Position numbers and translations under genes: made by a program. Shown here one piece after another: positions 40,198-47,930 of a DNA stretch of 64,000 nucleotides. The notes beneath the pieces are model-generated. The model saw nothing but the letters and a program-made list of their open reading frames with translations. It did no database searches and was not told where the DNA came from. This stretch comes from Nonomuraea purpurea (GTDB lineage: Bacteria; Actinomycetota; Actinomycetes; Streptosporangiales; Streptosporangiaceae): NCBI RefSeq assembly GCF_042650645.1, contig NZ_JBHSBI010000015.1, forward strand, positions 124,001 to 188,000. Direction: 5' to 3'. Positions within the stretch are counted from its first letter, which is position 1. Each line of letters begins with the position of its first letter.

Positions 40198-40752
40198 ATG
40201 GCTGGAGTGCGTCGTCCCAACAGGGGGCCCAGCGCCGCGGCCGCGAACCGCGCGGCGCTCATCGTGGCGGCCCGCGAGGTGTTCGCCGCCAACGGCTACG
40301 ACGCGCCCCTCAGCATGGTCGCCAAGGCGGCCGGCGTCGGCCAGGGCAGCCTCTACCGGCACTTCCCCGACCGCATCAGCCTCGCGCTGGCCGTCTTCGA
40401 GGACGGCGTCGCCGAGCTCGAAGCCCTGGCCGCCGAGCCCGGCGCCACCCTGGACGACCTGCTGACCCTGATCACCGAGCAGACCATCGCCTCGACGGCG
40501 CTCATCGAGATGGTCAGCGTGCCCCCGGCCGACACCCGCATGATCGAGCTGCGCGATCGCGTGGCCGACCTGCTGGCGGGCGCGCTCGAGGAGGCCAGGC
40601 GCGCGGGGCGGGTCCGCGCCGACCTCACCGCCGACGACCTGGTCATGGCCGTCGGCATGCTCGCCGGCGTGCTGGCCAAGCGGCCGGCGCCGGCCCGGCG
40701 CGTCGCGGCCGTCCGCGTGTGGGAGCTGCTGCGCCGGGGCATCGGCGCCTGA
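40198..40752 (+). CDS. TetR-family repressor divergent from SDR
   Basis: 184 residues. The HTH is at about residues 20-65 (AALIVAAREVFAANGYDAPL, then AKAAGVGQGSLYRHFPDR). The C-terminal domain is of the short TetR_C type (TIASTALIEMVSV onward). Two ACCGGAC-N6-GTCCGGT operators in the 115-bp divergent region show the likely binding site. It probably represses itself and the SDR gene and is released by a metabolite of the SDR pathway. Confidence 0.92.
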   Translation: MAGVRRPNRGPSAAAANRAALIVAAREVFAANGYDAPLSMVAKAAGVGQGSLYRHFPDRISLALAVFEDGVAELEALAAEPGATLDDLLTLITEQTIASTALIEMVSVPPADTRMIELRDRVADLLAGALEEARRAGRVRADLTADDLVMAVGMLAGVLAKRPAPARRVAAVRVWELLRRGIGA

Positions 40753-40761
40753 GCCGGCAGC

Positions 40762-41976
40762 TCACCAGGTGACCGGCAGCTCGTAGACGCCGTAGACGGA
40801 CCCGTCGTGCTTGAACGGGATCCGATCCAGCTCCGCGGCGGCCCGCAGGGTCGGGATACGCCGGTAGAGCGTGCTGTAGACGACCTGCAGCTCCATGCGG
40901 GCCAGCGACTGCCCCAGGCACTGGTGCACCCCGAACCCGAAGGCCACGTGGTGACGGGCCTCGCGCTCGATGTCCAGCCGGTACGGGTCGGGGAATGCCT
41001 CGGGGTCCCGGTTGCCGATGTCGCCCGCGATGATCAGCCCGTCGCCTGCCCTGATCACCTCGCCGGCGATCTCGATGTCCTCCAGGGCGACGCGGCGCCG
41101 CCCGTTGTGCGTGATGTGCAGGTAGCGCAGCAGCTCCTCCACCGCCCGCGCGACCTGCTTCGGGTCGTCGGCGTGGCGCAGCAGGTCGAGCTGGCCGGGA
41201 TGCTCCAGCAGGGCGAGCGTGCCCAGCGCGATCATGTTCGCGGTGGTCTCGTGCCCGGCGATCAGCAGCAGCACCCCCATCTGCGCCGCCTCCGCTCGCG
41301 ACAGCTGCCCGGCCTTGACCCGCTCGGCCAGCCCCGACAGCAGGTCGTCGCCCGGGTGTTCGAGCTTGCGGCCCATGAGGTCGTCCAGGTAGGCGTGGAG
41401 CTTGCCGAGGGCGGCGCCGCGCTCCTCGGGCGCCGCGCCGCGCTTGATGACGGTCTTGCTGTTGTCCTGGAAGAAGTCGTGGTCGGCGTACGGCACGCCG
41501 AGCAGCTCGCAGATCACCAAGGACGGCACCGGCAGGGCGAACGCCTCGACCAGGTCCACCGGGTTCGGGCCCGCCAGCATCTCGGCGATCAGGTCGTCCA
41601 CGATCTTCTGCACGGCCGGCCGCATGGCCTCGATGCGCCTGACCGCGAACGGCGCCGTCACCATCCGGCGCAGCCTGGCGTGCTCGGGGTCGTCCATCAG
41701 GATGAAGCTGATGGGCGAGCCGCCGGGGACGACCCCGACGGGCGCCGGGTAGCCGGGCCGGGTGACGTCGGCGCTCACCCTGGGGTCGGCCAGCAGGGCC
41801 CGCTGCTCGGCGTAGCGGGTCACCAGCCAGGCCGTGGTGTCGTTCCACAGGCGGACCTTGGCCAGCGGGCCCTGCTCCTGCTTGTCGCGCAGGATCGGCG
41901 GCGGGTCGAACGGGCACCCCGCCGCCCTGGCCATCGGGAATTCCGGGAGTTCGGCCGGATCCAACTCAACCGTCAT
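40762..41976 (-). CDS. cytochrome P450
   Basis: 404 residues. The I-helix is LLLIAGHETTANMI, the ExxR motif is EELLRYL and the haem Cys loop is FGFGVHQCLGQSLARMEL. The start MTVELDPAELPEFPMARAAG resembles the CYP105/CYP107-like actinomycete P450s. No ferredoxin gene is adjacent. A TetR gene (42047-42739) lies 70 bp upstream on the same strand and could control it. The substrate is unknown. Confidence 0.93.
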   Translation of the reverse strand: MTVELDPAELPEFPMARAAGCPFDPPPILRDKQEQGPLAKVRLWNDTTAWLVTRYAEQRALLADPRVSADVTRPGYPAPVGVVPGGSPISFILMDDPEHARLRRMVTAPFAVRRIEAMRPAVQKIVDDLIAEMLAGPNPVDLVEAFALPVPSLVICELLGVPYADHDFFQDNSKTVIKRGAAPEERGAALGKLHAYLDDLMGRKLEHPGDDLLSGLAERVKAGQLSRAEAAQMGVLLLIAGHETTANMIALGTLALLEHPGQLDLLRHADDPKQVARAVEELLRYLHITHNGRRRVALEDIEIAGEVIRAGDGLIIAGDIGNRDPEAFPDPYRLDIEREARHHVAFGFGVHQCLGQSLARMELQVVYSTLYRRIPTLRAAAELDRIPFKHDGSVYGVYELPVTW

Positions 41977-42046
41977 CGCTTGGGTTCCTTCCGAAGGGAG
42001 GTGAAGGGAAAAGCCTGGAGCGGGAATCGGGCCTGGTCAGGGGCGG

Positions 42047-42739
42047 TCAGGGGCCTTCGGGGCTGGCGGGCCGCGCCTTGCCCGGCGTCCTGGTCACCGG
42101 GGCCAGCCACAACCCCACGATCGCGTCGATCAGCCCGGTCGCGGCGTCGTGCCAGCTCGAGCGGAGTGTGGGCGCGCCCTCGGCGAGCGCGTGTTCGCGG
42201 CCGGCGCAGATGTGCACCATGAGCTGGCTGGCCATCTCGTTGCGCTCGGCGTGCACCTCGGGGGGCAGCGCGGGCAGGCAGCGGTTGAGCTCGCCGAGGA
42301 TCCGGTGCAGCGAGGGCGAGGTCAGGGCCTCTTCGATCATGATCTCGCGCAGCGCCGGGTCGGTCCTGACCTGGGCGCCGAACCGCGCGTACCAGGTCGG
42401 GGCGCCCAGGTCGGCCAGGTGCTCGGTGACGGGGCGCACGAGGCAGGCGATCCAGTCGCGCGCCTGCGCGGACCCCGCGGTTTGCGCCACCATCCGGGCG
42501 CGCACCCGCTCGATCTCGCAGGCGTGCTTGCGCACGATCGCGCGGACGAGGTCGGCCTTGGTGCCGAAGTGGTAGCCGACCGCGGCGTTGTTGCCCTGCC
42601 CGGCGGCCTCGCTGACCTGCCGGTTGGACACGGCGATCACGCCGTGCTCGGCGAACAGCCGCTCGGCCGCCGTCAGGATCTGCTCCCGGGTGGCGCTGAC
42701 ACGCTCGGCGCGCGCGGTCCGGCCGGCCATGGTCACCAT
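42047..42739 (-). CDS. TetR-family transcriptional regulator
   Basis: 230 residues. The HTH is at about residues 18-65 (TREQILTAAERLFAEHGVIA, then GQGNNAAVGYHFGTKADL). The C-terminal domain is large and helical. Starts at ATG 42737-42739 or ATG 42728-42730 are both possible. Upstream lies a widely spaced 12-bp inverted pair CTTACGATGACA / TGTCATCGTAAG (42746-42797). The P450 downstream on the same strand may be in its operon. Confidence 0.9.
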   Translation of the reverse strand: MVTMAGRTARAERVSATREQILTAAERLFAEHGVIAVSNRQVSEAAGQGNNAAVGYHFGTKADLVRAIVRKHACEIERVRARMVAQTAGSAQARDWIACLVRPVTEHLADLGAPTWYARFGAQVRTDPALREIMIEEALTSPSLHRILGELNRCLPALPPEVHAERNEMASQLMVHICAGREHALAEGAPTLRSSWHDAATGLIDAIVGLWLAPVTRTPGKARPASPEGP

Positions 42740-42745
42740 CCCCGC

Positions 42746-42797
42746 CTTACGATGACAAGCAAGAACGCCGCCAGTTAACCTCTCCTGTCATCGTAAG
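42746..42797. promoter_or_regulatory. 12-bp inverted pair upstream of TetR gene
   Basis: CTTACGATGACA (42746-42757) is matched perfectly and inverted by TGTCATCGTAAG (42786-42797), centre-to-centre 40 bases, about four helical turns. It could be two half-operators bound by a looped or tetrameric repressor, or a hairpin. Confidence 0.6.
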
Positions 42798-42820
42798 TCA
42801 ATCGACTGCATTAAATGGGC

Positions 42821-42866
42821 TCAGAACCCCATCGAGGCCCCGCCGTCCACCGGGATCACCGCGCCG
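42821..42866 (-). pseudogene. C-terminal relic of an SDR gene
   Basis: Minus-strand codons ending at TGA 42821-42823 read LRTGAVIPVDGGASMGF, the standard C-terminus of a classical SDR (GxxxPVDGG). The rest of the gene is absent; upstream sequence in this frame is the serine hydrolase in another frame. A deletion has joined an SDR 3' end to the hydrolase 3' end. Confidence 0.8.
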
Positions 42867-44055
42867 GTGCGGAGCTGAGCGTGCCCTTCATCGCGTCGTG
42901 GACCGCGCTCAGCAGGCAGGCGGCCCGCACGTCCGGCGTGCCTTCCTGCAGGCGGTTCATCACGTAGCCGAACGCCAGCCCCGTCGCCGGGTCGGCGAAG
43001 CCGAGCGACCCGCCGAGACCGCCGAAGCCGAAGGCCGTCGGCGAGTACCAGAACGCGTCCTGCGTCGGCAGGCCGAACCCGGTGCCGATCCTGACGGGGA
43101 CCCGCAGGATGCGGTCGATGCCGCTGACCTGTTCTGCGGTCGCCTCGGCCAGGTTCGCCGGGGTGAGGATGCGGTGCCCGTCGACCTCGCCGATCAGCGC
43201 GGCGTAGAAGCGGGCCAGCGCGCGGGCGGTGCAGATGCCGTTCGTGGAGGGCATCTCGGCGGCCTGCTCGGCGGGGTCGTTGTGGTCCAGCGAAGGAGTG
43301 ACGACGGACATCGACCGCATGGTCAGCGACGTCGGGTCGGTGAAGGCCGCCATCATGTCGCGTACGGGCTCGGGCAGCGCGTCCAGGTCGACGGCGGCCA
43401 TCTCGCCGGGGCCGGGCACCGTGGAGACGATCCGGCTGACCCGGTGCCGCTCGCGCTCGGGCAGCCCGATCCAGAAGTCGAGCCCGAGCGGCCCGGCGAT
43501 CTCCTCGGCGAGGAAGGTGCCGATGCTGCGGCCGCTCACCCGCCGTACGACCTCTCCGACCAGCCAGCCGTAGGTCATCGCGTGGTAACCGTGCTCCGTG
43601 CCCGGCTCCCAGAACGGTCGTTGCGCCGCCAGCGCGCTCACCATGGGCTCCCAGGCGATCGCCTGCGCAGGGGTGATCGGCCGGTCGATCGCGGGCAGCC
43701 CGGCCTGGTGGGTGAGCAGCCAGCGGACGGGGATGCGCTCCTTGCCGGCCGTCGCGAACTCGGGCCAGTAGTCGGCGACGGGTGCGTCCAGGTCCAGCTC
43801 GCCGCGCTGGGCCGGCACGAGGGCGCAGGCGGCCGTGATGGCCTTGGTGGTGGAGTAGACGATCTGCAGGGTGTCGCGCTCCCAGGGGCGGCCCGTGCCG
43901 GGGTCGGCGAGGCCGCCCCACAGGTCGACGACCTTGCGGCCGTGCAGGTAGACGGCGACCGCCGCGCCGATCTCCCGCCCCTCTGCCAGGTTGGCCGCGA
44001 ACGCCTCGCGTACTGCTTCGAATCCCGGTGCGGTCTCCCCGCGTGTTTCTGGCAA
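42856..44055 (-). CDS. serine hydrolase of the beta-lactamase (class C/EstB) family
   Basis: 399 residues. The catalytic SxxK motif is STTK in VYSTTKAITAACALV (about residue 70), and the Tyr motif is in GYHAMTYGWLVGE (YxM, about residue 155). The third motif region is GFGGLGGSLGFADP. No signal peptide, so it is likely an EstB-type esterase rather than a periplasmic beta-lactamase. The last few residues (LSSAPAR) are encoded within the SDR relic, so the native C-terminus has been replaced by a deletion junction. The substrate is unknown. Confidence 0.87.
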   Translation of the reverse strand: MPETRGETAPGFEAVREAFAANLAEGREIGAAVAVYLHGRKVVDLWGGLADPGTGRPWERDTLQIVYSTTKAITAACALVPAQRGELDLDAPVADYWPEFATAGKERIPVRWLLTHQAGLPAIDRPITPAQAIAWEPMVSALAAQRPFWEPGTEHGYHAMTYGWLVGEVVRRVSGRSIGTFLAEEIAGPLGLDFWIGLPERERHRVSRIVSTVPGPGEMAAVDLDALPEPVRDMMAAFTDPTSLTMRSMSVVTPSLDHNDPAEQAAEMPSTNGICTARALARFYAALIGEVDGHRILTPANLAEATAEQVSGIDRILRVPVRIGTGFGLPTQDAFWYSPTAFGFGGLGGSLGFADPATGLAFGYVMNRLQEGTPDVRAACLLSAVHDAMKGTLSSAPAR

Positions 44056-44103
44056 TGCGTCATCGCCTTCCGTGTCGCTGAGTCTTCGTGGCAGGGCGGC
44101 GCC

Positions 44104-44481
44104 TCAGCGGCGCCACTTCTCGACCAGCCAGGCGCACAGCTCCGGTTCGGTCATCTCGGGGAACTCCTCGGTGAACGCGGCGAGCGCGCGGATCGCCTCG
44201 TCCCGGTCAAGGCCGCGGGCGGCGGCCTGCCTGAGGTAGTCCTGACGCGCGAGGGAGGGACGGCCTCCGCCCGCGCCGCGCCCTGGCAGGCTCTCGCGCC
44301 AGCGCACGATCTCCCGCAGCCGCTCGGCCCGCCAGCCGGGGGACCCGTCGACCTCGACGTCGGGCTCGGGGAAGGGGTGACGGGAGTCGCCGGGATAGCG
44401 GGTGCGCCATTTGTGCACCGCGTGACGGGTCACTCCCAGCGCCTCGGCGACGCCGATGACGCCGAGGTAGCGCTCGGTCAT
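44104..44481 (-). CDS. small HTH DNA-binding protein
   Basis: 125 residues from ATG 44479-44481. An N-terminal MerR/helix-turn-helix-type motif (YLGVIGVAEALGVTRHAVHK, then WRTRYPGDSRHPFPEPDVEV) is followed by DGSPGWRAERLREIVRWRES, as in actinomycete small DNA-binding proteins with a MerR-like wing. The C-terminal half (YLRQAAARGLDRDEAIRALA) is helical and unassigned. Two matching operators sit 50-120 bases upstream, suggesting autoregulation. Function is unknown. Confidence 0.72.
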   Translation of the reverse strand: MTERYLGVIGVAEALGVTRHAVHKWRTRYPGDSRHPFPEPDVEVDGSPGWRAERLREIVRWRESLPGRGAGGGRPSLARQDYLRQAAARGLDRDEAIRALAAFTEEFPEMTEPELCAWLVEKWRR

Positions 44482-44531
44482 GGTGCACCAACCTGTCTGG
44501 GTGAGCCTCCTCCGGATTTCTACCACGGATG

Positions 44532-44600
44532 AACATTGTCTACGTTCGAGACAATGTTAGCGTGGAATGGAAACATCGTCTACATCGGAGACAAACTAAT
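44532..44600. promoter_or_regulatory. two related operators 40 bp apart
   Basis: AACATTGTCT-N7-AGACAATGTT (44532-44558) is a perfect inverted repeat. AACATCGTCT-N7-AGACAAACTA starting at 44572 is a weaker copy exactly 40 bases on. The shared GTCTAC-N-TCG-N-GAC core suggests cooperative binding upstream of the HTH gene at 44104-44481. Confidence 0.75.
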
Positions 44601-45138
44601 GTGCCGCGCGGGCCTGAAGGAGGTCGGCCAGGAAGTGCAGCAGCGCCGCCGACGTCGTCGCAGAAGTGATGGCCTGCTCACTGATCAGCCGCTGGATCCG
44701 CAGGATCGGCAGCCATTGCGCGAGCTCGCCACCCTCCGCCGGCTCGCCGCTCTCCTGCGCGGCGGTGGGGGAGACCTGGTGGGCCAGGAAGATCTCGTGG
44801 TCGCAGTCGGCGACGTCCCCGGCGGGGTGGATCCTGATCAGCGGCACCAGCTCGCCCGGTCGCCAGCCGGTCTGCGCCTCCACATGCCGGGCCGCGGCCG
44901 ACTCCGGCGTCTCGTCCCGGCCGATCTCACCGAGCGGGATCTCCCACCCCCAGGTGTCGGTGATGACGCGGTGCCGCCACAGGAGCAGGACGCGGCCGTT
45001 GTGGAAGACCACCGCTCCCGCGGCTCGGGGCGTGCGGACGAAGGGCCGTTCGACGTGCTCTCCGTCGGCCAGTTCGACGTCCACGACGCGCAGGTCGAGG
45101 CCGTCCGCCGCGTAGAGCAGCCGTTCCGAGCGGCGCAT
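44596..45138 (-). CDS. Nudix-fold protein with degenerate catalytic box
   Basis: 180 residues from ATG 45136-45138 (GAGGAG upstream). The fold is clearly Nudix (GAVVFHNGRVLLLWRHRV, then WGWEIPLGEIGRDETPESAA). In the Nudix box the REUxEExGU core reads RHVEAQTGW, so the three metal-binding glutamates are replaced by His, Ala and Gln. Pyrophosphohydrolase activity is therefore doubtful and the domain may bind a ligand. It is upstream of and divergent from the ECF sigma gene. Confidence 0.85.
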   Translation of the reverse strand: MRRSERLLYAADGLDLRVVDVELADGEHVERPFVRTPRAAGAVVFHNGRVLLLWRHRVITDTWGWEIPLGEIGRDETPESAAARHVEAQTGWRPGELVPLIRIHPAGDVADCDHEIFLAHQVSPTAAQESGEPAEGGELAQWLPILRIQRLISEQAITSATTSAALLHFLADLLQARAAH

Positions 45139-45334
45139 GGAATGCTCCTCACCGATTCGCCGGATACGCACTCTGAGAATACGCACAAGCTCAGCGGGCA
45201 CCACGGGGGGAAAGAAAGAACGTCAGAGGGAGCGATTAGCCTTGGCGGTGTCGTCCCGCCCCGGGCCGACGCCGGGCTCCGGCTCGGCCCACACGTCAGT
45301 GATGTCCCAACGTTCGACCGAAGGGGAAGCGATC

Positions 45335-45967
45335 GTGGGGTCTTTCGAGGGCGGAGGGCTGCCCCCGGATGACGTCGTCGTCACGGCCCTGCGCGCCGGC
45401 GACGAGACGATGTTCGCGGCGCTGCTCGACACGTGGTCCGGGGGCATGTTGCGGGTCGCCAGGTCCTACGTCTCCACCGACCACTCGGCCGAGGAGGTCG
45501 TCCAGGACACGTGGCTGGCGGTGATCGGCGGGATCGACGCCTTCGAGGGCCGGTCCTCGCTGAAAACCTGGATCTACCGCATCCTGGTCAACGCCGCGAA
45601 GAAACGTGGCGTGCGCGAGAGCCGCACCCTGCCGTGGAGCGCCCTCGAACACGACGGCGTCCCCGTCACCTTCGACGGGGCCGCGCCGCCGCGCGGCTGG
45701 AAGGAGTTCTCGGCGGCCTGGCCGACCCCCGAGGGCGAGGCGCTGGCCTCGGAGGTGCGCGGGCTGATCGGTGAGGCGCTGGCCAGGCTGCCGCCGAGGC
45801 AGCGCATCGTGATCACCCTGCGCGACGTCGAAGGGTGCACCTCCGACGAGGTCTGCGACATCCTGGAGATCTCGGCGGCCAACCAGCGGGTGCTGCTCCA
45901 CCGCGCCCGCACGGCCGTGCGCGGCTGGCTCGCGGGCTACTTCGAGGCGGTGAAGCAGCCAGAATAG
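45335..45967 (+). CDS. ECF-type RNA polymerase sigma factor
   Basis: 210 residues from GTG 45335, chosen because AAGGGGAAG precedes it at good spacing; an in-frame ATG at 45302 is the alternative. Sigma2 is at about residues 20-90 (VARSYVSTDHSAEEVVQDTW, then SSLKTWIYRILVNAAKKR). Sigma4 is at about residues 145-200 (ARLPPRQRIVITLRDVEGCT, then EISAANQRVLLHRARTAV). It is followed 82 bp later by a zf-HC2 protein, a typical cognate anti-sigma, and then by the egt operon. It may control ergothioneine synthesis under oxidative stress; this is inference. Confidence 0.92.
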   Translation: MGSFEGGGLPPDDVVVTALRAGDETMFAALLDTWSGGMLRVARSYVSTDHSAEEVVQDTWLAVIGGIDAFEGRSSLKTWIYRILVNAAKKRGVRESRTLPWSALEHDGVPVTFDGAAPPRGWKEFSAAWPTPEGEALASEVRGLIGEALARLPPRQRIVITLRDVEGCTSDEVCDILEISAANQRVLLHRARTAVRGWLAGYFEAVKQPE

Positions 45968-46007
45968 CTCGGGGGGCTCCTGCCGGTCCGTGCAGCGGCC
46001 ACAATAA

Positions 46008-46037
46008 GTGAAACGGTTCATCTCCGACACACGATAA
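46008..46037 (+). repeat. decayed in-frame copy of the zf-HC2 gene start
   Basis: GTG AAA CGG TTC ATC TCC GAC repeats the first seven codons of the zf-HC2 gene (GTG AAG CGG TTC ACC TGC GAC at 46050) exactly 42 bases upstream, in frame. It reaches a TAA after nine codons. Whether the nine-codon frame is translated is unknown. Confidence 0.6.
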
Positions 46038-46049
46038 GGGCGGAACGTC

Positions 46050-46289
46050 GTGAAGCGGTTCACCTGCGACGAGCTGGTAAAACTCCTCACCGCCTACCTT
46101 GAAGACGCCCTCGGCCAGACCGAGCGCGAGGGCGTACGGGCGCATCTGGCGAGCTGTGGAGGGTGCGAGCGTCACCTGGAGCAGTTCCGCGCGACCATCG
46201 GCGCCCTCGCCGACCCGCCCCCCGAGAAACTCCCCGCCGACCTGCGCGACCGGCTCATGTCCGCCTTCCGCGAACGACACCGGTCATGA
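46050..46289 (+). CDS. zf-HC2 domain protein, putative anti-sigma factor
   Basis: 79 residues from GTG 46050. The HxxxCxxC zinc motif is in EREGVRAHLASCGGCERHLE, about residues 25-44, as in redox-sensing ZAS-type anti-sigma factors. It lacks a membrane segment, so it is a soluble anti-sigma rather than a membrane one. It lies 82 bp after the ECF sigma gene. It overlaps the convergent second zf-HC2 gene by 6 bp at their 3' ends. Confidence 0.85.
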   Translation: MKRFTCDELVKLLTAYLEDALGQTEREGVRAHLASCGGCERHLEQFRATIGALADPPPEKLPADLRDRLMSAFRERHRS

Positions 46290-46529
46290 GCGGCGGAAGC
46301 TGTCGCGCAGCGCGGCGAGCACCGGCTCGGGGATGACGCGCCCGTCGCGCAGGCAGCCGAGCGCCGCGATCGTCGCACGGAACTGCGCCAGCCATCGCGC
46401 GCACCTCGGGCAGCCGCCCAGATGTCCCTCCACACCCCGCTGCCGTCCGGCCGGGAGCTCCTCCTCCAGATAGTCCGTGAGCAGCCCGACCACCTCCGCG
46501 CACCCGGGCCCGCCCATTTCCCGCTCCAT
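46284..46529 (-). CDS. second zf-HC2 domain protein, convergent with the first
   Basis: 81 residues from ATG 46527-46529. The zinc motif HLGGCPRCARWLAQFRATIA is very like that of its plus-strand neighbour (HLASCGGCERHLEQFRATIG), so they are paralogues arranged tail to tail with a 6-bp overlap. It has its own promoter region facing left from 46557. It could be a second anti-sigma for the same ECF factor or a competing zinc-binding partner. Confidence 0.8.
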   Translation of the reverse strand: MEREMGGPGCAEVVGLLTDYLEEELPAGRQRGVEGHLGGCPRCARWLAQFRATIAALGCLRDGRVIPEPVLAALRDSFRRS

Positions 46530-46556
46530 GTGACCTAGTTCCGGACAAGCCCCATC

Positions 46557-46582
46557 CGTTACACGCAAATCCGGATGTAACG
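46557..46582. promoter_or_regulatory. divergent ECF-like promoter motif between zf-HC2 and egtA
   Basis: CGTTACA (46557-46563) and TGTAACG (46576-46582) are perfect inverted arms. On each strand this presents TGTAAC, resembling an ECF -35 element, facing egtA on the right and the second zf-HC2 gene on the left. Matching -10 elements are not certain. Confidence 0.45.
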
Positions 46583-46648
46583 CTCGCGCGGCTCGCGGGT
46601 CTGTAGGTGCGAACACCGCAGACCCGGACGCCACGCGAAGGGGAAACG

Positions 46649-47860
46649 ATGATCGGGCTGACCGCCGAGGGCACACCGTTGCGGGACGCCTCGGAGGTGG
46701 CGGACTTCGCGCGCCGCTGCTTCCGTCCCGACACAGGAAACCAGGTGGGCGTCGAACTGGAGTTCCTGGTTTTCTACAGCGGCGCGGATGCCCGGCACGT
46801 CCCGCTGTCCAACGTCGAACGCGCCCTGCCCGCGATGGCGGGCGGCAGCAGCGTGACGTTCGAGCCGGGCGGCCAGCTCGAACTGTCGGGCCCCGCGGGA
46901 TCACTGTCCGAGGCGCTGAACCGCCTGACCGCCGACGTCACCGCCGTACGCGACGCCCTGCGCCCCGCCGGCATGGCGCTGGCCGGGGTGGGCCTGGACC
47001 CGGTGCGCCCGGCCCACCGCCAGCTCCGCCTGCCCCGCTACGAGGCGATGGCCGCCTACCTCGGCGTGCCCTACGGCCCGCTGATGATGTGCTCGACCGC
47101 CTCGATCCAGGTCAACGTGGACCTGGGCGAACGGCCGGCGGCGCGCTGGGAGCGCGCCCACGCTCTCGGGCCCATGCTGCTGGCGGCCTTCGCCAACTCG
47201 CCTCTGAGCGGCGGACGGCCGTGCGGCTGGATGTCGGGCCGCCAGGCCGTCTGGGACCGCCTCGACCGCACCAGGACCGCGCCCGTGCCCGCCTCGGGCG
47301 ACCCCGCCGCCGACTGGGCCGCCTACCTGCTGGACGCCCGGCTCATGCTGGTACGCGAGGCCGGTGAGCGTTACCGGCCGATCCGGGACGGCTCGACGTT
47401 CCGTGACTGGCTGGAATCCGGCGACGGGCGCCGTCCCACCGCCGAGGACCTCGCCTACCACGCCACCACCCTCTTCCCGCCGGTGCGGCCCCGCGGCTGG
47501 CTGGAGATCCGCTACCTCGACGCCCAGCACCCTGCGGCCTGGCCGGTGTGCGTGGCCGTGACCCACGCCCTCATCGCCGACGACCGGGCCGGCGACGCCG
47601 CGATGGCGGCGGCGGAGCCGTACCGGGGGCTGTGGGAGACCGCCGCCCGCTGCGGGCTGTCCGACCCCCGCCTGCGCAAGGCCGCCGAGGCGGGTTTCCG
47701 CGCCGCACTGGAGGCGCTCCCGCGCCTCGGCGCAGGCCCCGGCCTGGTGGCGGAGGTGGCCGCCTTCGCCGACCGCCACGTGAGCACCGGCCGGTCCCCG
47801 GCGGCCGACCTGATGGATCCGCCACCGGGCCACCCCACCCCGGCCTGGCTGACCGACTGA
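46649..47860 (+). CDS. egtA: glutamate-cysteine ligase EgtA
   Basis: 403 residues from ATG 46649 (AAGGGGAAA). It has the GCS2-like glutamate-cysteine ligase signatures VGVELEFLVFYSG near residue 35, MMCSTASIQVNVDLGERPAA in the middle and PRGWLEIRYLDAQ near 290. EgtA joins glutamate to cysteine to make gamma-glutamylcysteine, the sulfur donor for EgtB. It is the first gene of egtABCDE in standard order, preceded by an ECF sigma/zf-HC2 module. Confidence 0.95.
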   Translation: MIGLTAEGTPLRDASEVADFARRCFRPDTGNQVGVELEFLVFYSGADARHVPLSNVERALPAMAGGSSVTFEPGGQLELSGPAGSLSEALNRLTADVTAVRDALRPAGMALAGVGLDPVRPAHRQLRLPRYEAMAAYLGVPYGPLMMCSTASIQVNVDLGERPAARWERAHALGPMLLAAFANSPLSGGRPCGWMSGRQAVWDRLDRTRTAPVPASGDPAADWAAYLLDARLMLVREAGERYRPIRDGSTFRDWLESGDGRRPTAEDLAYHATTLFPPVRPRGWLEIRYLDAQHPAAWPVCVAVTHALIADDRAGDAAMAAAEPYRGLWETAARCGLSDPRLRKAAEAGFRAALEALPRLGAGPGLVAEVAAFADRHVSTGRSPAADLMDPPPGHPTPAWLTD

Positions 47861-47930
47861 TGACTGTGCCGAACTCCTCCCTACGACGGACCGACCGACT
47901 GACGACGGCAATGGACGACGAAGGACGGCC

